Shown: positions 23,198 to 33,922, counted from the first letter of the stretch. The stretch: DNA of 64,000 bases from Nematopogon swammerdamellus (GCA_946902875.1 OX336344.1:15521791-15585790); one strand, 5' to 3'. Made by a program: numbers and translations. The notes: generated by a model from the sequence alone, not told the origin.

Positions 23198-26100
23198 AAC
23201 TTTCTTTTCTATCATTTATTTTCTATGATTATTATTATTTATTCGTTTATTTACACATTTTTTCTTTTTTTATATTAATTTTACAAATAAAACCTAAATC
23301 TAAAATTAATACAAAATAACAAAATGGAATTTCCACCACCGGCGGCGGGGCGAACCCAGGCTACCGATGGTCGGACCCGAGAGAGAGAAACCTCCGGACA
23401 ATTCGAGCGGTGTCGAGCAAGACCGCCTTCTGCATCTGACCCTTGATCCAAGCAAGTGGCTCTAGCGAGAGCCTCTTGAGATGATGGTCGAGGCTCTTCG
23501 CTATCAGCCCATGCGCAGACACGACTATGGGCACAACGATCGTCGAGTCCACGGGCCACATGTCGGTAACCTCGTGAGACAGATCGATGTATTTTAACAT
23601 CTTGTCTTTTTCTGCCTTCACAAGGTTCTCGTCATGCGGCACCGTGATGTCGACGAGCGCTGCGCGCCGCGCCTCCCGGTCGATTATCACTATGTCAGGT
23701 CTATTAGCCATAATAGTCCTATCAGTGATAATCGACCGGTCCCAGTAGAGCGTGATGTGAGCATTTTCGAGAACTGGCTGTGGGTTATACTTGTAGTAAG
23801 GCACCTCCGAGCCGACAAGGTTGAACTTCAAAGCAAGTTGCTGGTGGATGATCCTGGCCACTAGGTTGTGCCTGTGCAAATACTCGGAGTTGGCAAGTTG
23901 CGAACAACCGGAGATTACATGTCTGAGGGATTCGCCAGGTTTGTGGCAGGCGCGGCAGATGTCAATGGTGCCATCCTTCATAATGAATCTCCTATAATTG
24001 TTGGTCTTGACAACTTCGTCTTGTATTGCACAGACAAAACCCTCGGTTTCCCCAAAGAGGTCCCCGAAGCGTAGCCAGTGCACGGAGGCGAGTTGATCTA
24101 CATCCGGCCCCGTGAGAGACCGGAAGTACCTACCGTGCAGCGCCTTGCCTTTCCATACTTCCATGCGGTCCTCGGTGCTCAGTACAACTGGCTTCCGCCA
24201 GTCCTCTTTTCCCATGTCCAACGGGGTAAGGCCTTTATCACTGACGACGACATCGCGGTGCGTCTCACAAACATCAGTCTTTTCCATAAAATACTGACGG
24301 AGATTGCATACCTCGCGGTTGTGTAGGTTTTTGGCATTTAGCATACCTCTACCCCCACACTTCCGCGGGATATACAATCTCATGACCGATGATCGTGGGT
24401 GATGCATCCGGGACGTCGTCATCAGCGTTCTGACCTTTCTGTCCAGGGCGTCCAGCTCAGTCTGAGACCATTTGAGTATGCCAAAGGTGTATATAAGAAC
24501 GGGCATGACCCAACCGTTGTAGGCTCTGATTTTATTACCGCCCGACAATAGACTTTTCAGTACTATTGTGAGACGGTGATAGAATTTAGCCTTTGCATGT
24601 TGTTTCATGACCGTATCCTTGATACCAAGGCACTCCTGCATACCCAAATATTTGTAGGTTTCTTCGTCAGAGAGGGCTCGAATGTTCACCGACTCCGAGA
24701 GTTGAATCCCGTCGGAGGCCGTGACCCTCCCTCGTTTTATATGGATGCTCGCACACTTGTTTATTCCGAACTCCATTCCAATGTCCGTGCTGAAATTTTC
24801 AGTTGTCTTCAGCATCGACATCAGCTCAGAGTCCGAACTAGCCAGTATTTTTAGGTCATCCATATAGAACAAGTGAGAAATCGAGTGGCTCCCTCTCCGC
24901 AAAAAGTAGCCCAGTCCTGAATCCTCCAGAAGCGAACTGAGAGGGTTCAGAGCTAAGCAGAACCAAAGCGGGCTCAGGCTGTAACCCTGGAAGATGCCCC
25001 GCCGTATATGAATGCAGTCGTCCACATCAGAAAGCTGTCTTTCACCTGGAAGGCTGAGAACTGTTTTCCATTGTTCCATACATGCACTCAGGAATTGACA
25101 GATGTTTTCATCAACTTTGTATATTAGTAAAACTTTCTTGAGCCATGTGTGGGGTACAGAATCAAATGCCTTTTTAAAATCAATCCAGGTGGCGGACAGA
25201 TTCTTTCTGCTGCGGCGAACCTGCTGGAAAATAGTCGCATCTATGAGAAGAAGCTCCTTAGTACCGCGGGATCCAGCCCGACATCCATTCTGAGTAGCCG
25301 ACATGATGTAATTTTGGCGGTCGTGAACATTTATTTTGTTTGTCAGAATGGATGTCAGCAGTTTATAGATAGTGGGCAAACATGTAATTGGTCTGTAATT
25401 TTTTGGATCCGCGGTACTACCGGTTTTATGGAGCAGGTGGGTGATTCCTGTGGTCATGAACTCTGGTAGCGCTCGTTGGTCTATGGCTTCTTGGTATTGA
25501 ATTGCCAAGCGAGCATGGCAGCAAGTAAGCCATTTGAGCCAGAAGTTGTGCAGTCCGTCAGCCCCGGGAGACTTCCAATTGTGGGCACGACGGATTGCCG
25601 AACTAACATCAAGCTCTGTCAAGTTCACTGGCTCCATCGGCTCTATGTCTTGACATGCTCGCTCGACAGTCCTCATCCATTCACCTTCGACGTGGCAGAC
25701 GGGCTCTGACCATATTTTACTCCAGAATTGATAATTTTCTGCTTTGGTAGGTTTAGCCTCATCTGCCACTAGCTGTTTAGGCTGCTCCCAGTTTCTATAC
25801 ACCCGCCTTTGGTTACTCTGGAACTGGCGATTCAGTTGATATCGATCGACACGCTCTCTATAGCGGCGGATACGCTTTGCCCACGCGCTGATCCGCTGCT
25901 TCAGGTCGTCTATGCGCTCCGTGACCACTGACTTGAAGTTGGGATGGGAGGGCCTTATTACAACCCCTTTTAGAACTTTAGTCACGAACCGCATAATTTT
26001 TCGTCGCATATTTCCTGACCTGAAGCAGCAAAGCTTCCCTATGAGGATCCGTGCCTCGTCGATACGTTTCTGTATTCTCCTCTGCCAAGCGGGGACCGCC

Positions 26101-26808
26101 AACGTTGGGCCTGTGTGTCTCGCGCGGTTGTTGTTTTCGAATTTGACACCGGCCATTCGACATGCGGCGATCGCCGCACAACAGAGGAGTGAGTGGGTAT
26201 CGACTAGGCTCTCGCTTGATTCCATATATGGTTTTAAATGGGAATTCATGGTCCCCACAATGCTCATATTTTTTCTATTTGTGGGCAAGCGCGGTATTCG
26301 CGGCCTAGTTACAAAGCTTACCGATCGAAACTCCAAAATCGCCCGCTCCAGGGCGCTTCTCATTTGCTCATCATCCTGGGTACTTACGTCTCCCACTACT
26401 ACCTCACCCCCATCCTCCGCTGAAGGTGGTGGCTGTGACAGCAGCTCACTTATATTCGCCACTTCACATACAGGGGCGTGTGGTGAGCGGAGCGCGTCCG
26501 ACAAGGCGCAGACAGCGTCTGCGCGCGGCTGCGAAGAAGCGGGAGCTATGGTAGTAGGAAGCGCATCTAGGCGCAGTCGTTCCAGCACGGCGTCATCCAA
26601 GAACTTCCGTGTCCGGATGACGCGTACCTGGTCTGATAGACGCTGGGCTGAAAAAGACATTGTCGGTTCAAGAGCCTGAAACTCAGTAAGCAGTCTTGCT
26701 CGAAACATGGTCCGGTTGGTTTCTCCCTCTGTGGCCCTGTAGTACGCCGTCATGACTTTCATATTAAGGTCATAGGGCCAGCGCATATTATTTTTATGAT
26801 TTTTTCTA
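23198..26808 (-). mobile_element. apparently intact RLE-type non-LTR retrotransposon (R4/Dong-like)
   Basis: A 3611-bp element bounded by 13-bp duplications of SINE sequence. On the minus strand it begins TAGAAAAAATCATAAAAATA only 22 bp before the first in-element ATG. It carries one long uninterrupted ORF and has a 3' UTR of about 160 bp that becomes AT-rich with a TAATAATAAT run near its end. A single ORF with a C-terminal restriction-like endonuclease, and no apurinic-type endonuclease in front of the RT, places it in the R2/R4/CRE/NeSL group. The TAA-rich 3' end and overall size favour the R4/Dong clade, but that is inference. Confidence 0.85.
23361..26786 (-). CDS. single-ORF retrotransposon protein: RT, CCHC finger, restriction-like endonuclease
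   Basis: 1141 codons without interruption. I start at the ATG at 26786 (MRWPYDLNMKV). The frame is open 37 codons further upstream, but the first 30 of those are read out of the SINE beyond the target duplication and are not part of the element. Numbering from that longer frame: an N-terminal region of about 430 residues without a clear finger; RT motifs KNYRPITCL, motif A WIDFKKAFDS (catalytic D573), motif B QGYSLSP (Q637), motif C YMDD (678-681), then GMEFGINK and YKYLGM. These are followed by C981-x2-C984-x8-H993-x4-C998, and a nuclease core with RPDIVIID (P1067, D1068), VDITVP (D1083) and downstream lysines. All catalytic residues expected for target-primed reverse transcription are present. 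The protein should nick its target, then copy its own RNA there. It is presumably translated from full-length element RNA. Clade assignment is provisional. Confidence 0.9.
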   Translation of the reverse strand: MRWPYDLNMKVMTAYYRATEGETNRTMFRARLLTEFQALEPTMSFSAQRLSDQVRVIRTRKFLDDAVLERLRLDALPTTIAPASSQPRADAVCALSDALRSPHAPVCEVANISELLSQPPPSAEDGGEVVVGDVSTQDDEQMRSALERAILEFRSVSFVTRPRIPRLPTNRKNMSIVGTMNSHLKPYMESSESLVDTHSLLCCAAIAACRMAGVKFENNNRARHTGPTLAVPAWQRRIQKRIDEARILIGKLCCFRSGNMRRKIMRFVTKVLKGVVIRPSHPNFKSVVTERIDDLKQRISAWAKRIRRYRERVDRYQLNRQFQSNQRRVYRNWEQPKQLVADEAKPTKAENYQFWSKIWSEPVCHVEGEWMRTVERACQDIEPMEPVNLTELDVSSAIRRAHNWKSPGADGLHNFWLKWLTCCHARLAIQYQEAIDQRALPEFMTTGITHLLHKTGSTADPKNYRPITCLPTIYKLLTSILTNKINVHDRQNYIMSATQNGCRAGSRGTKELLLIDATIFQQVRRSRKNLSATWIDFKKAFDSVPHTWLKKVLLIYKVDENICQFLSACMEQWKTVLSLPGERQLSDVDDCIHIRRGIFQGYSLSPLWFCLALNPLSSLLEDSGLGYFLRRGSHSISHLFYMDDLKILASSDSELMSMLKTTENFSTDIGMEFGINKCASIHIKRGRVTASDGIQLSESVNIRALSDEETYKYLGMQECLGIKDTVMKQHAKAKFYHRLTIVLKSLLSGGNKIRAYNGWVMPVLIYTFGILKWSQTELDALDRKVRTLMTTSRMHHPRSSVMRLYIPRKCGGRGMLNAKNLHNREVCNLRQYFMEKTDVCETHRDVVVSDKGLTPLDMGKEDWRKPVVLSTEDRMEVWKGKALHGRYFRSLTGPDVDQLASVHWLRFGDLFGETEGFVCAIQDEVVKTNNYRRFIMKDGTIDICRACHKPGESLRHVISGCSQLANSEYLHRHNLVARIIHQQLALKFNLVGSEVPYYKYNPQPVLENAHITLYWDRSIITDRTIMANRPDIVIIDREARRAALVDITVPHDENLVKAEKDKMLKYIDLSHEVTDMWPVDSTIVVPIVVSAHGLIAKSLDHHLKRLSLEPLAWIKGQMQKAVLLDTARIVRRFLSLGSDHR

Positions 26809-26821
26809 TCAGCCTCCAACA
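26809..26821. repeat. target-site duplication, LINE 5' side
   Basis: TCAGCCTCCAACA, identical to 23185-23197. Confidence 0.85.
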
Positions 26822-26874
26822 GTCGGACGGTCATCCATCCAATAACTGACCGCACCATTAAGCTGCCGAGGCCA
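26809..26874 (-). repeat. SINE 5' head (5S/tRNA-like), split from 22917-23197
   Basis: The minus strand reads CCTCGGCAGCTTAATGGTGC, then GGTCAGTTATTGGATGGATG, then GTCCGACTGTTGGAGGCTGA. It aligns with the heads at 41480-41558 and 55246-55345 and completes the SINE interrupted at 23197. Confidence 0.85.
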
Positions 26875-26910
26875 GTGATAAGTAATATATAAGTCAATGG
26901 CCGAGGCTGA

Positions 26911-26996
26911 CGATCCCTTAGTCAACTTTTACGACATGCGACGGGGAGAGATGCAGTGGGGCTATTCTTTTTAAGTACCGACCCCACACGGTACAC
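26911..26996 (-). repeat. solitary head module
   Basis: CGACGGGGAGAGATGCAGTG / GGGCTATTC / AAGTACCGACCCCACACGGT, the same module as 12230-12320. It sits directly 5' of the interrupted SINE. Confidence 0.65.
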
Positions 26997-26999
26997 CTA

Positions 27000-27695
27000 C
27001 GCTACATATTATGCTTACACTAGGTACATGGACATTTAATACCAATTTATTTTAGCATAGTACTGTATCTAATAATAATATTATATATCTATATAAAATT
27101 TGCGGTAGATCAGTGAGTAAGTATGTAGATATATTACCAACAATACCATGTCGCTTCTTCGCGTCGCGTCGTCGCGTGTCGTCGTCGCGCGTCAATGGTG
27201 TATGTAACGTATCGAAACCGCGGGGGGGGGGGGGGGGGGGGGGGGGGCGCGGCACGGTGCGCGGGCGACTACGCTTCATCGCGAATAATCGCTATTCATA
27301 CATGCGCCACACATTTTGCTCTATTTCTCTGTACACATAAGTTTAATAGATAGCAAAGTATATATTTTCGGAATCGTAATTTAATTATCTTTTCTTTTAA
27401 TTAATTTAATTTCTTTTTTATTTGATACCCCACTCAATATATTTTGAAAAACTAATTTGACATTTTGAGGCCGTGCGTCCGCCATTTTGAATTTTGAAAA
27501 TTGTTATATAGCCTATGACACTCCCGTGAATAAGACAAATCCAATAGCACAAGAATTATTCAAATCGGCCCAGTACTTTAGGCTGTAGAGTGGAATATAG
27601 ATAGTCACATACATACATACATACATACATACACGCCAAACTCATAACCCTTCCTTTTTTGGCTTCGCCGTAGTCGGGTAAAAATAAAAACAAAA
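27000..27695. other. no gene; GCG/GTC-rich patch and poly-G run
   Basis: 27150-27215 is rich in CGTCGCGT-type strings, followed at about 27222-27247 by a run of some 26 G. At 27608-27632 there is a CATA tetranucleotide repeat. No coding signal. Confidence 0.5.
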
Positions 27696-27698
27696 TGA

Positions 27699-28012
27699 GC
27701 ATTACTTTTCGAGAAATTTAACAAAGCTATGCTCGAACGATGAAAACGTACCACTAGGTAACTAAACAGCTGATCATTTGAGGTTATTGATTCTCATGGC
27801 TGCCCGCCGCGCGCGCGGCACCTCGTGTGATATAGGAGAGTCAATGACCATGAGCGCACGGGGCGCACCGCGACGCGGCGCGCGGCCGCCGTGAGAGTCA
27901 ATGACCTCAAATAATCAGCTGTTTAGATACCCAGTGGCACGCTTTTATCGTTAGAACGCCTATGTTCTAACGATAAATAAAATGCTTTGTTAAATTTCCC
28001 AAAAACTAATGC
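27699..28012. mobile_element. MITE-like inverted-repeat element
   Basis: The left arm GCATTACTTTTCGAGAAATT...AACAGCTGATCATTTGAGGT and the right arm, inverted, match at roughly 85-90% over about 100 bp. The extra hairpin CGTTAGAACGCCTATGTTCT sits in the right arm only. The centre is a very GC-rich 90-bp segment (GCGCGCGGC, CGCGACGCGGCGCG). No ORF. Superfamily and target duplication unclear. Confidence 0.6.
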
Positions 28013-28014
28013 TA

Positions 28015-29320
28015 AAAATATAATTTGTATTGTTTAACGTGTTTATTACGATGGGTATGTATCGCTCCCAAAATATTTTCAGTTAGCATGGAAACACCTT
28101 ATAATGTAGGTACTTATCCAATATAATAAAAATGACACACGTCACATATTCTCAACTGACTTAATCTCAGCGATGGCTGCCGTGACGTATAATAAGAGTA
28201 GGTACTTAATACTTTATACAGGTAAAAATAATTCAGTAAAAAATTGTATGATCTGATTTCACATTGCGGCACAAAGTGAGATGCCGCATGTTTATTAAAA
28301 CATTTCATCGAAACGTTGTCAGAGGCGTGTTCGCTCACCGCTCGCAGAGTTTTATGGGGCGTGTATAATTTTATTGTGTTATCGACATTTTATAATTTAT
28401 AAATAACGCCACGCCTGTCTCGCAATGGGAGTAGACAGGAACAACGGATCTGCCATGTGCAAAGGTCTGATATATCGCCGACGCCTCTTTAGCTAATATA
28501 ATAAAAATATCGGACGTTCGATTTATTCAATGCGAAGACGAACCGAAGAAACTATCATATAACTTTCTTTTACGATTTTAAATAATATAGAACAAATGAA
28601 ACAAAAAAACATTATTTATTTGCAAACACTTCAAGAATATCTATCTAATATTTATAGTCATAATGCCGATTTTACCACCTAGTAGAATGGTCACTTTAAC
28701 CGAATCGGATTGCAAAATCAACCCTAAATCAATTTAACGCTCGATTGCAAAAACGGCCACCAACGTTGAGCGTTTATGAATAATTAAGCTAATGAAGAAA
28801 TACGTTTTTATTAATTTGAATAACTACGATATCTATTTCCTAAGTAAGTAAATTGAAGCTTGTTTATATGGGCATCACTTGTCGCCTATACTTGTAGGTA
28901 AAACGATGCTTAATTTAAATTAATGTAAAATATTTACGAGTAATAACTATGTAAGTTTATCACCACACCGTTTACTCGTAGTTTGAAAAGCTTTATTTTT
29001 CTTAAAAGCGAAGCGCAACGAAAATTCTTCCGGCGGTTCTTTCCCGCGAGTGAAAATGTAATTTTCCTTTGACAACGTATGGCTTTTGTTGTGCACCCGA
29101 AAGAAAAGGCAGAGTGGATGAAAGTCGAAAGTGTGCAGCTTTTCTAATTTCTTTCTATTTCTATCTCTAAGCGCTAACTACGCAGGCGCACGGGAAAACG
29201 GGATCCTCATTTCTTATTTGTTCAATAAACACGAGTAGTAAAATATCTAATTTTGTCATTATTTGTATTTGTGAACTGTGGGGACATTATGCAATCTAGT
29301 GTCTGGCTGGTGTGTCAACA
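28015..29320. other. AT-rich stretch, no gene recognised
   Basis: Nothing supportable. Confidence 0.5.
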
Positions 29321-29326
29321 TATTAT

Positions 29327-29429
29327 AAAATATATTGTGATTTAATTTGGTATAATGTTTTGTATCAGAAAATTTTCAACACATTTTCTGATACAAAACA
29401 TTATACGAAATTCAATTATAATATATTTT
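29327..29429. repeat. 103-nt hairpin, 24-bp perfect central stem
   Basis: 29350-29373 (GTATAATGTTTTGTATCAGA...) pairs perfectly with 29383-29406 around a 9-nt loop. The stem continues outward imperfectly for about 22 bp. Size and shape resemble a pre-miRNA or a very small foldback element. There is no evidence of expression. Confidence 0.6.
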
Positions 29430-29434
29430 AATAT

Positions 29435-30055
29435 TATATAATATGTTCAATCATAATATAATGAATACTTAGAGTTTTGAGTATGAAATATAGATTTGTA
29501 ATTATATTTATTGTGTTAAGTAATATTTAGTAATATTTCTTTAATAGTAGTTTTGTGGTAAGTAATTATTATGTATTTTTTTGTTTTATTGTATTCAAAG
29601 CAAAAGCCTGTGTAAGGTTAAGGTAACCTAAGGTAACCCAACGGTAAGGTTGCCTCTGGTCACCCCATTGGGAGATTGGCGTGATGGATTTTTTTTGTAT
29701 GTATGCAAGGCCTTAATTTCCCAAAGTGACTTGCCAGAGAGGCTGCTTGTCTGTGCTTGTACCGACTTTCCTAACTCTGCATCGTTCGAATAGGAAATAT
29801 TTCTTATTCTTTATGCGGGAAAACATTATTCAGCTCGACGACGTAATGAAGGATCAAAGTCGATTCGCGCGGAAATAAAATTTATATTGTTTTTATATCT
29901 CGCTTTGATGTTATATTTATAGTATGCGATTGTCGTTTCTTTCGTACCTAGAACCTTCGTTTGGTATTCATTTTGAATGGCTTTTTAGAGTGTTTATTTA
30001 TTCAAAATGCGGAACAGATTGTTTTTAAATTTATATGTACTGATAACAGTACGTG
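29435..30055. other. AT-rich stretch, no gene recognised
   Basis: A short AAGGTAACC tandem occurs near 29613-29650. No gene seen. Confidence 0.5.
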
Positions 30056-30061
30056 TAAAGC

Positions 30062-30165
30062 AGTGGATGGATGAGAAGAGCGGAGGTCCGGCTTGCCTTG
30101 AAAGAGGCCTATGCCCAGTAGTGGACAGTTGACTGATACGGACTGATGACTGATTCATCATTCAA
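30062..30165 (+). repeat. RTE LINE 3'-end fragment
   Basis: GAAAGAGGCCTATGCCCAGT then AGTGGACAGTTGACTGATAC then ACTGATGACTGA is a diverged version of the RTE end at 38910-39040. Confidence 0.55.
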
Positions 30166-30169
30166 TCAC

Positions 30170-31345
30170 TTAAGGAGAAAGGGTACCTAAATTAAATACA
30201 CTACAGATAAATATTATGACATTTAACTAAATCATTAGCCGTATAAAATATTGGAACATTTTACATAAATATATCTGCAAAAGTACAAATGGCAATATTT
30301 AAGACAACAATAATGATAATCGAGCAGAGTGCTACGTCGTCAGACTCCCGATGGTGTTTTGTTGTTTTCCACAAATTCACGAAAACATTTACAAGTAAAT
30401 GACAGCAATTTATACAAATTGAAAGAAATCTACCTCAAAGGGCCGCTACTTATTTAAAACACTTAGTTATTTATTTTATTCAGTGTACACACATAAAGAT
30501 ACTAACCAAAAGGAAAAATCGTAATAATTAAATATTTTCCTTTGTCGGTACATGCTCCCTCAAAAATTTAATTAAAGAACATGTAATTTGAACAAGAGAT
30601 CAAAGCCATAATAAGAGCGATACAATTAAAAATGTAATGCCTAAGTTAAAAATTAAAAAAACCTAATTCTAATTTAGAACTTTTTGTATTGTGTTGAGAT
30701 ACATCTAGGACTAGGAAAATAGTCTAGGGTTAAGACACATTCGAATCCCGGATGGAACCAACGATTATAGACAGCCGGCATGACATTATACGACGCATTG
30801 ATTTTGAAACCTGAAGCTTCCCTTGTATCTGCGTAGATACCACATCTCTTACTCTCCCCGCGTTCCCAGGTATCCGCGCGGTTACCAGAAATGGTAGGTA
30901 GCAAGCAACAAATGTTCACGCATTTGCTATCATGCTATTTCAGTGATTTTTTCTCATTAGAGCGAGAGGGAACGGTCGATCGATGTTTAAAAAACTTGCG
31001 CTTGATCCTACACGCCGTGGAAAACTGGATAGCGTGTTCATAAAAAAATTTCAGATATTTTGACACAAAGTTTCTTGTTTTTCTTTGTTTATATTATGTG
31101 CTTTGGATACAAGTCCCACTGTCAATTCGAGCGTTCTATTAGCTAAGACATCAATATATTATTTGTGTGGGGAATTTCAATTTTAGGTTATAAAAATTCG
31201 GAAAAAATGTCGGACGGTGTTTTGTTTTTTCTGAAGTTCAAAAAATCTAATCCACACTTGTTTTGTAATTGTTTATATTGATTTGTGGGTAGTTTAGGTG
31301 TAAATAGGGTTATGAAATGTGACTTAAATTACTTTACGAAATATT
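30170..31345. other. AT-rich stretch, no gene recognised
   Basis: Only short open frames without motifs. Confidence 0.5.
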
Positions 31346-31352
31346 TAAGACT

Positions 31353-32888
31353 AGCTGAGCCCGCGGCTCCGCTCGCGTGAAATTCGTATTCCAAAGAAGA
31401 ATGTAAGTAACTAAGGGCGAGGCCGAAGGCCGAGCTGCGTTCAGGTAATCGATAAACCTTCTCAAAGAAAGTAACTAACTAAGGGCGAGGCCGAAGGCCG
31501 AGCTGCTTTCAGGTAAACGATAAACCTTTTTCAAATAAAGGAAGTAAGTAAGGGCGAGGCCGAAGGCCGAGCTGCGTTCAGGAAGACGACAAACCTTCTG
31601 GAAGAAAGGAAGGAACTAAGTGCGAGGCCGAAGGCCGAGCTGCGTTCAGGTAAACCAAAAACCCTCTTCCGCCTTCGGGCCTCGCCCTTAAAGACTTCCT
31701 TTCTTCGATAGAATATAATATCGTTTACTCAATCTATTTATTTCATATAAATAAAAAAGTAATATTAATAACCAAAGAATTAAACCTACCTAACAAACAT
31801 TAAAATAACTATCAAAACGGGCATTTTCAAATGTTCTTAGAGCACTTGCGGCATTACCCCGCTGGATGGCAAGGCTTACCCTTTGAATGAAGTACATAAG
31901 CCCTTGATGACGGGACACCAGTTGCGTCAACCAGCTCAAGCCTCTTTTGGCTTCACTGCTCCACGGACCGAGGGTTTCAACCGCAAACGCAACAAATTCG
32001 AAATCTTGAATTATATTTCTATATTTGCTGCGTTGGAGGCTCTCCGCCCCAGCCTCGGCCGCGCCAGCCGCTCTTGAAGATGTCCTAACGTGACTTGGAG
32101 CCAATGTGAGAACAAAAGTGGCGTCCCACATCAAAGAACTACCCTTAGTCCATGGCACTAAGGTCTCTAGCATCGGGCCTCTTGCCATCCAGCCGGGAAT
32201 AACCGCGAGGTTCTAGGATGCACGGTATATTTGCCGTTAGAAGCGTGGACTTTATAATAAAATTTAAATTAAATTAACTCAATCTTAATATTAATTAACT
32301 TTATTCGAGATGGTTTAGCTTCTTCCTGAACGCAACTCGGCCTTCGGCCTCGCCCTTAGTTACTTGCTTTCTTCGAGATGGTTTATCATTTGTCAGAACG
32401 TAGCTCGGCCTTCGGCCTCGCCTTAGTTGCTTACTTTCTTCAAGATGGTTTAGCTTCTTCCTGAACGCAGCTCGGCCTTCGGCCTCGCCCTTAGTTACTT
32501 GCTTTCTTCGAGATGGTTTTTCAATTATCCGAACGTAGCTCGGCCTTCGGCCTCGCCTTAGTTACTTACTTTCTTCAAGATGGTTTAGCTTCTTCCTGAA
32601 CGCAGCTCGGCCTGCGGCCTCGCCCATAGTTACTTACTTTCTTCGAGAAGGTTTATGGTCTTCCAGAATAGAGCTCGGCCTTCGGCCTCGTTCTTAGTTA
32701 CTTATTTTCTTCAAGAATGTTTTTCTTCTTCCTGAAATCAGCTCCGCCTTTCGCCTCGCCCTTAGTTACTTTCATCGAGAAAGAATATCGTTTACGTGAG
32801 CGCAGATCCGCCTTCGGGCCCGCCTTTAGTTACTTACTTTCTTTTTTTTAAATACGAATTTCACGCGAGCGAAGCCGCGGGCAACAGA
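31353..32888. mobile_element. composite element: inverted caps, 68-bp minisatellite arms, captured coding fragment
   Basis: The left end GCTGAGCCCGCGGCTCCGCT / CGCGTGAAATTCGTATT and the right end, its inverse (AATACGAATTTCACGCGAGC / GAAGCCGCGGGC), face each other. Inside the left cap are four units of AGGGCGAGGCCGAAGGCCGA...; inside the right cap are eight units in opposite orientation. The middle 31700-32300 is unique and holds a minus-strand open frame. The arrangement looks like a foldback transposon with expandable arms. Confidence 0.7.
31790..32188 (-). pseudogene. coding fragment resembling an RT-associated C-terminal domain
   Basis: A 132-residue open frame. Blocks read LVPWTKGSSLMWDATFVLT, APSHVRTSSRAAGAAEAG, VAFAVETLGPWSSEAKR and RVSLAIQRGNAASALRTF. 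I recognise these from a conserved segment often annotated at the end of reverse-transcriptase-like proteins of invertebrate repeats. The WDAT and VETLGPW acidic residues are reminiscent of a PD-(D/E)xK nuclease core, but that is inference. No RT motifs lie upstream within the element, so this is a partial copy, carried between the inverted minisatellite arms. Whether it is translated is unknown. The frame is open across the whole conserved block, which suggests fairly recent capture or constraint. Confidence 0.45.
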
Positions 32889-32889
32889 T

Positions 32890-33920
32890 ATATAAATTTT
32901 ATTGCACCAATGACAGCGACATAACTTCGACTATCAATTATTATTTTTATTTATCAAACAATTTGTCACCGGCCAGCTCACGTCGAGATGACAGTTCTCC
33001 GTCGTCAACATGACATTTAAAATTGTTTTTACCTTTACTTTGGACTACGTGATTTTAAACGCGCAATAATGTTTATAATTGTTATTTTTTTTTTATTTTT
33101 GTTAATTTTTTTTACGTATTATGTTAACCCGGCATATAAACTGCCACTATACAAAGTTTCGTCTAATTCCGTTCAGTGGTTTTTGCGTGATGCGCGTACA
33201 GACAAACAAACAAACAAACAAACAAACAAAAATTTTAAAAACTGTTCTAACATGTTCAGTATCTCATTTTAAGCCACCCTGGTTAGTTTTTTTCCGAATA
33301 CATTCAATGTACAGACTTTCTTACCTCTACGATTTTATTATATGTATAGATAATGTGAGCGCGGGTGTGTCCAAGTTTAGTCAATTTTCGCGCGGCATGA
33401 AAGCCGGGGGAGGGGGGGAGGGGGGGGGGGGGGGGGTTAACAATAAGCGTTAAAAATCTGGGATGCCTTCAGTGTAGAATATTGTCCAAAATAGTGATGT
33501 CCACACACTGCTGATATCTCCGCCAGAAAATAACGAATTCACGCTCCCCACGCAGACGCCTTGCATTTCGTGGGCTTAGCCCTGCTATAATTTATTTAAG
33601 GAGATCTCCAAGATGATTGAGGCCACTGAGGTGGAGAGGACGGAGGAGGCTTAGTGGGGTGGTCGAAAGACAAAGGGGTAGTAGGGAAGTAATACTAGAG
33701 TACTCTATGAATAGGTCACTATATAAGTTTTGAGATGCTTGAAATTTTAAAGTGGCACGCGTTTGTGTTATATATTTTTAAATGACACATTTATTTGAAA
33801 ATCGAACACAAAAGGCAATTTACAGCAATTAAAAAAAATTCAGCATTTTGGGCTATTATTCTGTCATCATTTCCCGCATTTTCGTCTGCTACGATGGAGC
33901 TTAAACGTGAATATTTGCGT
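32890..33920. other. no gene; ACAA repeat and G-rich run
   Basis: 33130-33230 resembles the end of the GCCCGCGG-cap element family with an (ACAA)n core. 33404-33437 is an almost pure G tract. No coding signal. Confidence 0.45.
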
Positions 33921-33922
33921 GC

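Noticed and set aside
25912..26679. 255-codon plus-strand open frame
   Set aside because: Antisense to the retrotransposon ORF. It has no motif of its own and is explained by the opposite strand's codon use.
26787..26897. 37-codon N-terminal extension of the LINE protein
   Set aside because: The first 30 codons lie beyond the target duplication in SINE DNA and the rest in the 5' leader, so they are not part of the element.
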